IMG/VR virus record: IMGVR_UViG_3300024289_000813
Location: 1-44,252 of that record
Reading direction: 5' to 3' (one strand)
DNA from: a virus
Length of the DNA: 44,252 nucleotides
Positions 25,576-32,045 of the stretch are shown here, one piece after another. Positions within the stretch are counted from its first letter, which is position 1; the number at the start of each line of letters is the position of its first letter. The translations under genes were made by a program, and so were the position numbers. The notes beneath the pieces are model-generated. The model was not told where the DNA came from. It saw only the letters and a list, made by a program, of their open reading frames with translations, and did not search any database.

Positions 25576-26988
25576 ATGAGAGCCAAAGAATTCTTATCCA
25601 AACTTTTTGAATCAAAATCCAACGTTTACGTAATTGGAGACAGTATTGCCAATGGCATTGCTGGCGCCGGTGGCGTTAGCAAAGAATACACTAATCCTGG
25701 AAAAAACACTACATTTGTTCTACAAAATCTTGTAACGCCCTTTGTTAAAAGTGGCAAAGCAAAAGGTGCTATTGTTATTTTAAGTAGTGGAGCCGCTAAC
25801 AGTGGTAAAGTAGAAACAGAAGACGGAACACAGATTCAATCGGAAAACTTTGGTCCAATTAGTCAACAGATTAAAGCGTTAAAAGATGCAGGAGCATCGG
25901 TAGCACTAGTTGGTGTTGCTGATGGCAAAACACCTTTGCAAAAGCCTACAAAGTTTACTAATGGTAAACAATGGACTGTAGATTACACAGGCGCAAATCA
26001 AAAACTATCCGGCATTGCCGCAGGCGCAGGAGCAAAGTTTTTAGGTTCACTAAACACCTTTGATCCAAACATAGCCAAGGGCGATGGCATACACCCGTTT
26101 AACGGATACAGTAAACTATTTCAAGCAGGTTCTTCTATTGCCGCACCTGCTAGTAAAGATACAGCAGACAATAAAGAAAAAGATGCTACGGCAGTTCCAT
26201 TTAGTGTAGAAGTTCCAGACGGCAAACGTGGCCCATTAATTGCAGATGCACAAAAGGCATTAGAAGCATTGGGCGTACCTTTACCTAAATATGGTGTTGA
26301 TGGGATTCAAGGTAAAGAAACAACAGGTGCTATCAAAACCTTCCAAGAGAAGAATGGCTTAGAAGCAACAGGAATTGTTAATCAGCAAACTGCGGATAAA
26401 ATGAACGCCATGCTCAAAGCCAAGCCTGAAGTATTGGCTACTTTAACAAAGAGTACTAACAAGGATGTTAAGTCATTAGACTATAGCAGAGGTGCTGAAG
26501 AAGTTGCAGCCTTAACTAGCACCGAGAGTACGCAAAAGGCAAGAGCAACAGCAGAAAAGTATCTAGGACGTCCAATGGACGACAAAGAATGGAATTACTT
26601 GTTACGTGCTACAACTGCTGAAGCAAGCAATAACAGTAAAGAACAAGCCTATGTTATGGGCGTTATCCTAAACAGAACACGCACAGGTAATTGGGGCGAC
26701 AATGTTATCAGTGTGTTAAGAGCTCCAAATCAGTTCCAAGCAGTTACTGGTACAAGATTTGATCCGGGCCCAAGTGCTAACTTTACACGTGGCCCAACTG
26801 ATAGACAATTGGCTAACATTGTAGATGGCGCAATTAATATTCTTCCGCAAGTTCCAACAAATCTCAAATACTTTACAGCGGCTTCTAGTGCGGCCTACGG
26901 TGCAGGCACTAACATTGGATTTAGAGATAAGATGATAGCCGCTGGCGGCGAAAAGATAGGCGGCACAATATTTGCCGCTCAAGTATAA
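25576..26988 (+). CDS. Three-domain cell-wall hydrolase (SGNH + PG-binding + SleB-like)
   Basis: 470 residues. Residues 1-12 (MRAKEFLSKLFE) resemble a T4 capsid-targeting sequence with an L-x-E cleavage site before S13. Residues 17-185 look like an SGNH/GDSL esterase: GDS at 21-23, N75 in SGAANSG and D170-x2-H173 in DGIHP. Residues 210-280 form a peptidoglycan-binding domain 1 (GVDGIQGKETTGAIKTFQ). Residues 325-470 match cell-wall hydrolase family 2 (SleB), with E349 as likely catalytic acid and QAYVMGVILNR after it. It may de-esterify and cut peptidoglycan, at entry if packaged or at lysis if not. Confidence 0.85.
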   Translation: MRAKEFLSKLFESKSNVYVIGDSIANGIAGAGGVSKEYTNPGKNTTFVLQNLVTPFVKSGKAKGAIVILSSGAANSGKVETEDGTQIQSENFGPISQQIKALKDAGASVALVGVADGKTPLQKPTKFTNGKQWTVDYTGANQKLSGIAAGAGAKFLGSLNTFDPNIAKGDGIHPFNGYSKLFQAGSSIAAPASKDTADNKEKDATAVPFSVEVPDGKRGPLIADAQKALEALGVPLPKYGVDGIQGKETTGAIKTFQEKNGLEATGIVNQQTADKMNAMLKAKPEVLATLTKSTNKDVKSLDYSRGAEEVAALTSTESTQKARATAEKYLGRPMDDKEWNYLLRATTAEASNNSKEQAYVMGVILNRTRTGNWGDNVISVLRAPNQFQAVTGTRFDPGPSANFTRGPTDRQLANIVDGAINILPQVPTNLKYFTAASSAAYGAGTNIGFRDKMIAAGGEKIGGTIFAAQV

Positions 26989-27014
26989 AAAAGGACTCCG
27001 AAGAGTCCTTTTTT
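26987..27014. terminator. Strong bidirectional rho-independent terminator
   Basis: AAAAAAGGACTC, a CGAA tetraloop, and GAGTCCTTTTTT. The A-run on one side and the T-run on the other let it serve both the hydrolase gene and the convergent minus-strand operon. Confidence 0.9.
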
Positions 27015-27053
27015 ATTTTCTATAATTTCCCTATGGGATTAATATAATAATTA

Positions 27054-27320
27054 TTATTTCTTTGCGCCAGTATTAACAAAAGCGTACATCTTTTCAGCGG
27101 CTTCTAAAACTTTCTCAAGTCCTGGAAACTCTGGCATATCTACTTTGCTAACAATCTGACCTGTCTTCTCATCACGAGTAGCAGTCATTTCCCAACCTTG
27201 AAACTTCACATGGAAGTCTTGGCTAACTAAGTCTTTAGCCATTGCTAGTATGTCAGTACGAATTTCATAACCGTTTTTGTTGAATTTTACTTCTGGTAGT
27301 TTTGGTGTTAAATCACTCAT
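27054..27320 (-). CDS. Small phage protein of unknown function
   Basis: 88 residues, mixed charge. The segment HVKFQGWEMTATRDEKTGQ suggests a beta hairpin and the end (FPGLEKVLEAAEKMYAFV) an amphipathic helix. AGGAG lies seven bases before the ATG. It is the last gene of a four-gene minus-strand operon and is followed by the shared terminator. No family was recognised. Confidence 0.68.
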   Translation of the reverse strand: MSDLTPKLPEVKFNKNGYEIRTDILAMAKDLVSQDFHVKFQGWEMTATRDEKTGQIVSKVDMPEFPGLEKVLEAAEKMYAFVNTGAKK

Positions 27321-27349
27321 AATTTTCTCCTGTGTGTGTTAATTAATGA

Positions 27350-27556
27350 TTACTTAGTGTAAACAGCGGCTGATGCGTTCTTAACGAATGCTTCTGCGAT
27401 TGCTAGAGTAGTTTTAACTTGACCCTTGGCAAACTCAGTCTGTGCATCAACTAGTTTGATAAGTTCTTTTTTGAATGAATCGTTAGTGATAAATGTATTA
27501 ACGATTTGCTTTTTAGCGTTTTGAACGCCGTCGATGTAAAAGTCTGGTGTAAACAT
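27350..27556 (-). CDS. Small helical protein, weakly phasin-like
   Basis: 68 residues, almost entirely helical by composition. The pattern KLVDAQTEFAKGQVKTTLA, then AEAFVK recalls phasins, which coat polyhydroxyalkanoate granules, but the match is weak and the protein is shorter than the family. AAGGAG lies eight bases before the ATG. It is 29 nt upstream of the next gene in the same operon. A helical assembly or DNA-associated protein is equally possible. Confidence 0.65.
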   Translation of the reverse strand: MFTPDFYIDGVQNAKKQIVNTFITNDSFKKELIKLVDAQTEFAKGQVKTTLAIAEAFVKNASAAVYTK

Positions 27557-27629
27557 AATTTTCTCCTTGTGTGTGTATGTTACGATTAACTAGCACCTTG
27601 CTAGTAATCTATAGTATATATGCCTTCTG

Positions 27630-28202
27630 TTAAAAAAGCAACGGAAATCTGAATATTTGAGCAAATTTCCTTTGTGTTTTGCCTAGATGGTCTATCTTAG
27701 CAAAATTGTCTTCCATGTACTCTTTCCATAGACTAACTGGAGTAGGGTTTGGAATTTCTATTTCACCGTGGCTGTCACTGTATTCTGTTTTAACAAGAAC
27801 ATTGTGTTTTCTAGCCAGGCTTTTAATTTTGTCATTGATACCTAAACAGACCATACAGCCGTGTTTGATATTACGATTTTGACAGTATTCAATAGCACGA
27901 GCCATTAGAGCATCGCCCATACCTTGACCTTGACATTCTTTAAAAACACTAAAGGCTAGTTCTGCTGGATCGTCTTCTAGACTGATATGTGCTACAGCAA
28001 CAACTTCTAAGTTATCGTTTTCAATAGCAAATATTTTATGCTTATCCGAATTTAATTCCCAACGATTAACTAATTCATTAATTGTTATATTTGGAATATG
28101 AAATCCAAATCGTAGATATCTAGTTTCGTCGTCGAGACTTAACAAGTGAGTTCTATATCTATAGAACTCGTGAGTCGGCAGTTTATAGATAGTGTAAGAC
28201 AT
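27630..28202 (-). CDS. GNAT-family N-acetyltransferase
   Basis: 190 residues. The acetyl-CoA binding loop is Q91-G-Q-G-M-G96 (ECQGQGMGDALM), within FSVFKECQGQGMGDALMARA, preceded by the VVAVAHISL strand. This is motif A of GNAT enzymes. The substrate could be a protein, an amine or an antibiotic. It follows a 36-residue ORF with a 2-nt gap and leads the small-protein genes of the minus-strand operon. Confidence 0.82.
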   Translation of the reverse strand: MSYTIYKLPTHEFYRYRTHLLSLDDETRYLRFGFHIPNITINELVNRWELNSDKHKIFAIENDNLEVVAVAHISLEDDPAELAFSVFKECQGQGMGDALMARAIEYCQNRNIKHGCMVCLGINDKIKSLARKHNVLVKTEYSDSHGEIEIPNPTPVSLWKEYMEDNFAKIDHLGKTQRKFAQIFRFPLLF

Positions 28203-28204
28203 TA

Positions 28205-28315
28205 TTAATCTCTGTAGATTGATTGTGCGGCTTTGTAATCACCCATTCTTGCGAAGTGTGCGGCTACTCGCGCTTTTTGAAACGACTTTAAAAAGTCAGC
28301 AATAAATTTGAACAT
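28205..28315 (-). CDS. 36-residue basic ORF
   Basis: Reads MFKFIADFLKSFQKA, then RVAAHFARMGDYKA. It has a good ribosome binding site (GGAG eight bases upstream) and ends two bases before the GNAT start, so it probably is translated as the first gene of the operon. The sequence is amphipathic and helical with a positive first half. No family was recognised. Confidence 0.5.
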   Translation of the reverse strand: MFKFIADFLKSFQKARVAAHFARMGDYKAAQSIYRD

Positions 28316-28363
28316 TTTGTATTCTCCGTGTATGTGTGTAGTAACTCATGGTTTCTACTGATA

Positions 28364-28371
28364 TATTTATA
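28364..28371 (-). promoter_or_regulatory. TATAAATA late-promoter match, minus strand
   Basis: A full match to the T4 late consensus on the minus strand, 48 bases before the ATG of the 36-residue ORF. It is the best candidate promoter for the whole minus-strand operon. Confidence 0.6.
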
Positions 28372-28406
28372 CAATATAACGCAGTGCCACATACTTCCGT
28401 TGACTC

Positions 28407-28435
28407 TTGCAATTCCAAAATCTTTAATGTATAAT
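28407..28435 (+). promoter_or_regulatory. Sigma-70-like promoter (TTGCAA-N17-TATAAT)
   Basis: A -35 of TTGCAA and a perfect TATAAT with 17 bases between, 29 bases before ATG 28465. A TAAATA lies just downstream, so the gene may have an early and a late start. Confidence 0.5.
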
Positions 28436-28438
28436 AGG

Positions 28439-28444
28439 TAAATA
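28439..28444 (+). promoter_or_regulatory. Late-promoter-like element (GGTAAATA)
   Basis: TAAATA 20 bases before ATG 28465 with AGGAAACAGG in between. Confidence 0.4.
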
Positions 28445-28464
28445 CATAACAGGAAACAGGGCTT

Positions 28465-28740
28465 ATGAAAAAACGTACACGTTCGATTTTAGAAGAACTT
28501 AGTAGTTTAGGCAATAGTAGAAATACAGAACTTCTAATAGAAAATAGAGGTCAAAATATCATTGACAGCGCAGTTAATCTACTAAGTTTAGTGCGCCAGC
28601 AGTTCAATGAGGAAGAAAGTGCAGAACTAGAACGCCGTTTCCTTAATGCTATACGCACAGGTGACCCACGCAAATTCCGCCGTGGAGTACAGAAAATTCA
28701 AGAACAGCGCAGAGCCGCTAAAAATAATCCTGAAAACTAA
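28465..28740 (+). CDS. Small basic helical phage protein
   Basis: 91 residues, charged and helical, starting MKKRTRSILEELSSLGNSRNT and ending in a basic tail (KFRRGVQKIQEQRRAAK). AGGAAACAGGG precedes the ATG. The Arg-rich end suggests nucleic-acid binding or head-assembly contacts. No known domain was recognised. The upstream region carries both a sigma-70-like and a late-type element; a weak terminator follows. Confidence 0.65.
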   Translation: MKKRTRSILEELSSLGNSRNTELLIENRGQNIIDSAVNLLSLVRQQFNEEESAELERRFLNAIRTGDPRKFRRGVQKIQEQRRAAKNNPEN

Positions 28741-28759
28741 CCGATAGACACCGGTTTTT
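28739..28759 (+). terminator. Weak hairpin terminator
   Basis: AACCG and CGGTT pair around an eight-base loop followed by TTT. The stem is only five base pairs, so readthrough is likely. Confidence 0.4.
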
Positions 28760-28770
28760 CTCCTTTTGGC

Positions 28771-28776
28771 TAAATA
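28771..28776 (+). promoter_or_regulatory. Late-promoter-like element (GCTAAATA)
   Basis: TAAATA 52 bases upstream of ATG 28829, at the start of a one-gene transcription unit that ends at the strong terminator at 29198. Confidence 0.45.
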
Positions 28777-28828
28777 AAATTACAAAAGTCCTATAGAGTA
28801 ATAGGCATATGACACGAGGAGAAAAATT

Positions 28829-29167
28829 ATGTCAGCAACAACACGTTATAATGGTAGCACAAAATTTGTGCAAGGTACTGTATACTCAGTATATCAATTA
28901 AAAGCATTCGTTATCGATGCTGGTGCAACACTAGCAGATCAAGATGGCGACGGCGCAGGTGAAGTAGATCAAGCTCTTGAAGCAGTAGTTCGTGAAGTAC
29001 AACCTTTAATGTACTATTCAGCAACAGACAAGATCCATGTTATCGTTGATGGTCACGCTGTAGATGCAACAACACTACAAGCACGTATCCAAGCAATGGG
29101 TACTGTTAACGGTTACGACCTAAGCGGTGCAACTGTTACTTTAGCATCTAGTTTAACAATCGCTTAA
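28829..29167 (+). CDS. Small abundant-type virion protein
   Basis: 112 residues, acidic, rich in Ala, Val, Thr and Asp, no cysteine. DADQDGDGAGEVDQ-like text near residue 40 is an acidic turn that could bind calcium. The gene has its own TAAATA element, a strong ribosome site (GAGGAG eight bases before the ATG) and its own strong terminator, as expected for a highly made capsid decoration or tail protein. The family was not recognised, and a role in decoration is inference. Confidence 0.68.
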   Translation: MSATTRYNGSTKFVQGTVYSVYQLKAFVIDAGATLADQDGDGAGEVDQALEAVVREVQPLMYYSATDKIHVIVDGHAVDATTLQARIQAMGTVNGYDLSGATVTLASSLTIA

Positions 29168-29197
29168 TAGCAAATAACCCAGGGATGGGAAGGAAGG

Positions 29198-29224
29198 GCC
29201 CTAGTTTATCTAGGGCTTTTTTTT
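29198..29224 (+). terminator. Rho-independent terminator
   Basis: GCCCTAG and CTAGGGC form a seven-pair stem with a TTTAT loop, followed by eight T. It isolates the small virion gene at 28829 from the membrane genes. Confidence 0.9.
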
Positions 29225-29239
29225 GACTGGAAAATACAT

Positions 29240-29245
29240 TAAATA
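29240..29245 (+). promoter_or_regulatory. Late-promoter-like element (ATTAAATA)
   Basis: TAAATA 24 bases upstream of ATG 29270, just after the strong terminator. It would start transcription of the membrane-protein genes. Confidence 0.45.
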
Positions 29246-29269
29246 ATTGTTCATAGAGGCACAATTAAA

Positions 29270-29599
29270 ATGAACGACTTCAACAACTTCAGAATAAAAA
29301 CACTTAAACAAATTAAAATATGGGCATGGTTAGCGGCAGTACTACCCTTGGTATCTCTTGCAGGCATTTTCTTTATATGGGTATTTGGCGACAACACTCT
29401 CTTTGCCAGGGCTATGGTATTTGGTGAGACTAGTATGTTTGCCATAGCAGTGATATGGTGGTGGTGGGCAATATATGTTATCAACAAACTAGTACACCAG
29501 TGGGATAAAACTAGAGACAATGTTGGTGAAGTCTTGGTGGAACTTCGAGACATCAAAGACTTTGTCAAAGGTCGCAAATCGGTCAATACCGATAAATAA
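29270..29599 (+). CDS. Two-helix membrane protein, holin-type candidate
   Basis: 109 residues. Hydrophobic segments lie at about 18-40 (WAWLAAVLPLVSLAGIFFIW) and 56-72 (MFAIAVIWWWWAIYVI), with short polar ends: a basic N-terminus and a charged C-terminal helix (VLVELRDIKDFVKGR). Size and layout suit a class II holin or an antiholin, but other small phage membrane proteins look the same. AGAGGC precedes the ATG. Confidence 0.65.
   Translation: MNDFNNFRIKTLKQIKIWAWLAAVLPLVSLAGIFFIWVFGDNTLFARAMVFGETSMFAIAVIWWWWAIYVINKLVHQWDKTRDNVGEVLVELRDIKDFVKGRKSVNTDK
29593..29598 (+). promoter_or_regulatory. Late-promoter-like element (GATAAATA)
   Basis: TAAATA overlaps the stop of the upstream gene, with a second overlapping copy four bases on; 52 bases before ATG 29651. 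Confidence 0.4.
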
Positions 29600-29650
29600 A
29601 TATAACAAAGGCACACAACTAGGCATGTATTTTTATTTTGGAGATAAAAC

Positions 29651-29893
29651 ATGGCTACAGCGCCTACAACAGAATTAGAAAAAACTAGTTTAGAAGCACA
29701 CGTTGACCTTTGTGCTTTACGCTATGGACAACTTGAAGGTCGTTTAACTGCACTTGAAGAAAAAGTAGAGTCAGTGCATAACGATATCATCGAAGGTCAA
29801 AAGAGTTTAACCAAAGTTATTATTGGCACAGCCGGCACTATCATTGCAGGCGTTATTTCGTTAGTAGTAGCAATCTTATTAAAGATGGGTTGA
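29651..29893 (+). CDS. XhlA-like small protein with C-terminal membrane anchor
   Basis: 80 residues. The N-terminal 50 residues form a coiled coil (LEGRLTALEEKVESVHND) and the last 22 a membrane helix (VIIGTAGTIIAGVISLVVAILL). This layout matches hemolysin XhlA-type phage proteins, which work with holins, though many small phage tail proteins share it. GGAG eight bases upstream of the ATG. With the two-helix protein before it, it could form a lysis pair. The terminator follows the stop by about 20 bases. Confidence 0.68.
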   Translation: MATAPTTELEKTSLEAHVDLCALRYGQLEGRLTALEEKVESVHNDIIEGQKSLTKVIIGTAGTIIAGVISLVVAILLKMG

Positions 29894-29911
29894 ACCAACA
29901 GGATACATTAA

Positions 29912-29938
29912 AGCTCTAGTTTAACTAGGGCTTTTTTT
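29912..29938 (+). terminator. Rho-independent terminator
   Basis: AGCTCTAGT and ACTAGGGCT form a nine-pair stem (one T-G wobble) around TTA, followed by seven T. Confidence 0.85.
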
Positions 29939-29946
29939 GTGGCTGT

Positions 29947-29952
29947 TAAATA
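29947..29952 (+). promoter_or_regulatory. Late-promoter-like element directly before a start codon
   Basis: TAAATA ends five bases before ATG 29958, after the terminator at 29912. No ribosome binding site fits between, so a leaderless transcript is expected. Confidence 0.5.
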
Positions 29953-29957
29953 CTCAC

Positions 29958-30383
29958 ATGAAAGAGTTTACCATACAGACGTTAGTAGATATTACTGAGA
30001 CTGGACAGCGAAGAAAAGAGCCGGGCAAGGAAATAGACTATTTCCAAAATCAAAACTTTACAATGTTGATTCAAACCATAGGTATGCGTGTAAACCCGCA
30101 CTACATCAACAGTCCCAAACTTAGGGAAGATGATGTCAAGGACTATGGATTTGGATCTGCCTACAAAGGCCAGCACAATATCTGGACATTTAAGTTTAGC
30201 ATAGAGTATGCTGACGGATACAAAGATGCAGAAGGAAACAATGCAGGTCTGTTAATTGAAGATTTAAACTTCATTCCAATGATTGTAGACTTGAACGAAA
30301 CAGCAGACTTGGAACGTGCTCTGCTGGATACTAAATCTCCACAGCACAAGAACACAGTAATTTTTGCGTCGGACGACGAATAA
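29958..30383 (+). CDS. Phage protein of unknown function
   Basis: 141 residues from ATG 29958; an in-frame GTG at 29937 lies inside the terminator and is unlikely. It has beta-rich composition (FTMLIQTIGMR, then WTFKFSIEYADGY) and no known catalytic motif. It is the first gene of a run that ends in prohead-type genes, and its stop codon starts the TAAATA of the next gene. Probably a virion or assembly protein. Confidence 0.65.
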   Translation: MKEFTIQTLVDITETGQRRKEPGKEIDYFQNQNFTMLIQTIGMRVNPHYINSPKLREDDVKDYGFGSAYKGQHNIWTFKFSIEYADGYKDAEGNNAGLLIEDLNFIPMIVDLNETADLERALLDTKSPQHKNTVIFASDDE

Positions 30384-30386
30384 ATA
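30381..30386 (+). promoter_or_regulatory. Late-promoter-like element directly before a start codon
   Basis: TAAATA contains the stop of the previous gene and ends four bases before ATG 30391. It is the same arrangement as at 17627, 25565 and 29947. Confidence 0.5.
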
Positions 30387-30390
30387 TAGT

Positions 30391-31119
30391 ATGAACGTCA
30401 CAGAATTAACTGGTATTCCTAGTCCCGACTTTAGCATTAGTAATGCTGTGGTCTTCCACGACATACTGAACCCTAAATTGTTCACTGAGTCGGGTATGAT
30501 GCACGGGGAAGTACGCAGAGCGTTGATTGATATTGCTCGCCACTTTAAAGATTTCATAGGAGTTGAGTTAGACGTTAAAGATATCACAGTCAGCGGCAGT
30601 AACGCGGCATTCAGTTATACTCCACAGAGTGACTTGGATCTGCACATTGTTGTTGCTGTACCAGACAAGCCAGAATTCCGCGAACTGCTGGATGCCAAGA
30701 AAAATGTATATAATGCTAGACATGACATCAAAGTGCGAGGTATAGACGTAGAGCTATATGCCCAGGACGTAAACCAAGAGCACCACAGTTTGGGAATTTA
30801 CAGCGTGTTAAGGAGTCGTTGGATTGAAAAACCCACACGACAAGATGTAGATATTAACACACAGGATGTTAAGGATAAGTACAAGAACTACAGAGATAGA
30901 ATTATTGTAGTGTTAGGCGACAATGACATTGCCCTAGCAGAAGATATGTGGAAAGACATAAAACGTATGCGACAGGCAGGTCTAGCCCGTGATGGAGAAT
31001 TTGGCACAGAGAATTTAGTATTCAAAATGCTACGCAGTCAGGGATGGATCGAAAAACTCAATGATCATATTAACACACTACAAGATCAAGAATTAAGTAT
31101 AGAGCAGAGACAACTATGA
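30391..31119 (+). CDS. Nucleotidyltransferase-fold protein
   Basis: 242 residues from ATG 30391. GS (69-70), then S80-D81-L-D83 (SDLDLHIVV) form the metal-binding site of the polymerase-beta-type nucleotidyltransferase fold, and a third acid is present in VRGIDVELYAQD. Members include (p)ppGpp-like synthetases, tRNA CCA enzymes and antibiotic-modifying or AMP-transferring enzymes. It begins a run of overlapping genes leading to the prohead-core-like protein, so a virion-linked enzyme is possible. The N-terminus (MNVTELTG) resembles those of its neighbours. Confidence 0.72.
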   Translation: MNVTELTGIPSPDFSISNAVVFHDILNPKLFTESGMMHGEVRRALIDIARHFKDFIGVELDVKDITVSGSNAAFSYTPQSDLDLHIVVAVPDKPEFRELLDAKKNVYNARHDIKVRGIDVELYAQDVNQEHHSLGIYSVLRSRWIEKPTRQDVDINTQDVKDKYKNYRDRIIVVLGDNDIALAEDMWKDIKRMRQAGLARDGEFGTENLVFKMLRSQGWIEKLNDHINTLQDQELSIEQRQL

Positions 31120-31379
31120 AAATATCAGACTTATTAGAAGCAGTACCCCCAGCACCAGGTGCCGCGCCCGCTCCAGGAGCCACAGCGCAAGGAGCCACAC
31201 TGGATCCTAATAATCAAATGGTTGCTCAGGATCCTGCCGCACAGCAAAAACAAATGCAGTTACAGATAGCACAGCATCAAAAAGAAGTGCAAGACAAGAA
31301 AAAAGAAATTACTGATCAAATCGCTGATTTAACAAAACAGATAACTGACCTTAAAAAGCAGATGGCTGAATTAAAATGA
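31116..31379 (+). CDS. Small Pro/Ala and coiled-coil protein with capsid-targeting-like N-terminus
   Basis: 87 residues. It begins MKISDLLE followed by A, matching an L-x-E cleavage site of a T4-type prohead protease at the eighth residue. Next comes a flexible Pro/Ala/Gly stretch (PPAPGAAPAPGATAQG), then a Gln/Lys-rich coiled coil (KEITDQIADLTKQITDLKKQ). Size and layout suit a prohead core protein. It starts by ATGA overlap and ends by ATGA overlap. Confidence 0.6.
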   Translation: MKISDLLEAVPPAPGAAPAPGATAQGATLDPNNQMVAQDPAAQQKQMQLQIAQHQKEVQDKKKEITDQIADLTKQITDLKKQMAELK

Positions 31380-31576
31380 AAATTAACGAATTTGTAAGAA
31401 AAATAGATGTATGGACCAGCAAGGAGGAACAAGAACTTCTTGAAACTATCACTGAGCCCAGCATCTTAGCAGGATTTAATGAAAGAGAGCAATCCATAAT
31501 CGAAAGTCTTATACGTAAGAGTCTGTTAATTAAAGTACAAGGTAAACATTCTTCTTACGTATATCCAAATGTTTGA
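31376..31576 (+). CDS. Small phage protein with MKINEFV N-terminus
   Basis: 66 residues, helical, acidic then basic. The N-terminus MKINEFVRKID is like those of neighbours, and LLE before T24 is a further L-x-E site. A winged-helix-like end (SLLIKVQGKHSSYVYPN) could mean nucleic-acid or protein binding. Overlaps both neighbouring genes. No family was recognised. Confidence 0.6.
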   Translation: MKINEFVRKIDVWTSKEEQELLETITEPSILAGFNEREQSIIESLIRKSLLIKVQGKHSSYVYPNV

Positions 31577-32012
31577 TATTAAACAAGCCGCCGCAGATTT
31601 AGATTCCATGCTCTATGACATAGTTGTCAAGCAGGGCATCTTTGTAGCAGTAAACAAACGTCAGATACGATACAAGAAGTATATCATTGTAAAAGGTACA
31701 GACGATAATTGGAACGTAATTTTAGCAGACAAACGCAAAATTCACGTGGCCACAGTATTTTTAAAAGTAAGTGCTTTTGCTATATGCAAAATGCACGAAA
31801 AAGGCAAAAAACACAGCATCGATGATATTAAAAACAACGATGAGATTTTTAGAAAGAACTATATAGATTCACAGTTTTACAGAAAAACAGCCCAGAACGC
31901 AAAGGACCCTGTGACTAGGGAAAGTGCTTACTGGAGATTTGAGTTAGTCAAGGATTATGCTAAGACAGCCAAGGCTCGAATCGACAACCTGTTCTACTCG
32001 TCGATTGTATAA
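31569..32012 (+). CDS. Phage protein of unknown function
   Basis: 147 residues, basic. The first half seems beta-structured (FVAVNKRQIRYKKYIIVKG) and the second a long helical part (YRKTAQNAKDPVTRESAYWR). No signal peptide, membrane segment or enzyme motif was seen. It overlaps the previous gene by 8 nt and its stop codon forms part of the TATAAATA element upstream of the prohead-core-like gene. Confidence 0.62.
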   Translation: MFDIKQAAADLDSMLYDIVVKQGIFVAVNKRQIRYKKYIIVKGTDDNWNVILADKRKIHVATVFLKVSAFAICKMHEKGKKHSIDDIKNNDEIFRKNYIDSQFYRKTAQNAKDPVTRESAYWRFELVKDYAKTAKARIDNLFYSSIV

Positions 32013-32015
32013 ATA
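32008..32015 (+). promoter_or_regulatory. TATAAATA late-promoter match
   Basis: A perfect match to the T4 late consensus, 30 bases before ATG 32046 with AGGAAG between. It is the strongest plus-strand late element in the window. Confidence 0.65.
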
Positions 32016-32045
32016 ATAAAACAACTTCACAGGAAGATTTTAACC

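Noticed and set aside
27350-27556. Firm phasin assignment
   Set aside because: The match is limited to a short helix pattern and the protein is shorter than the family, so it is described only as weakly phasin-like.
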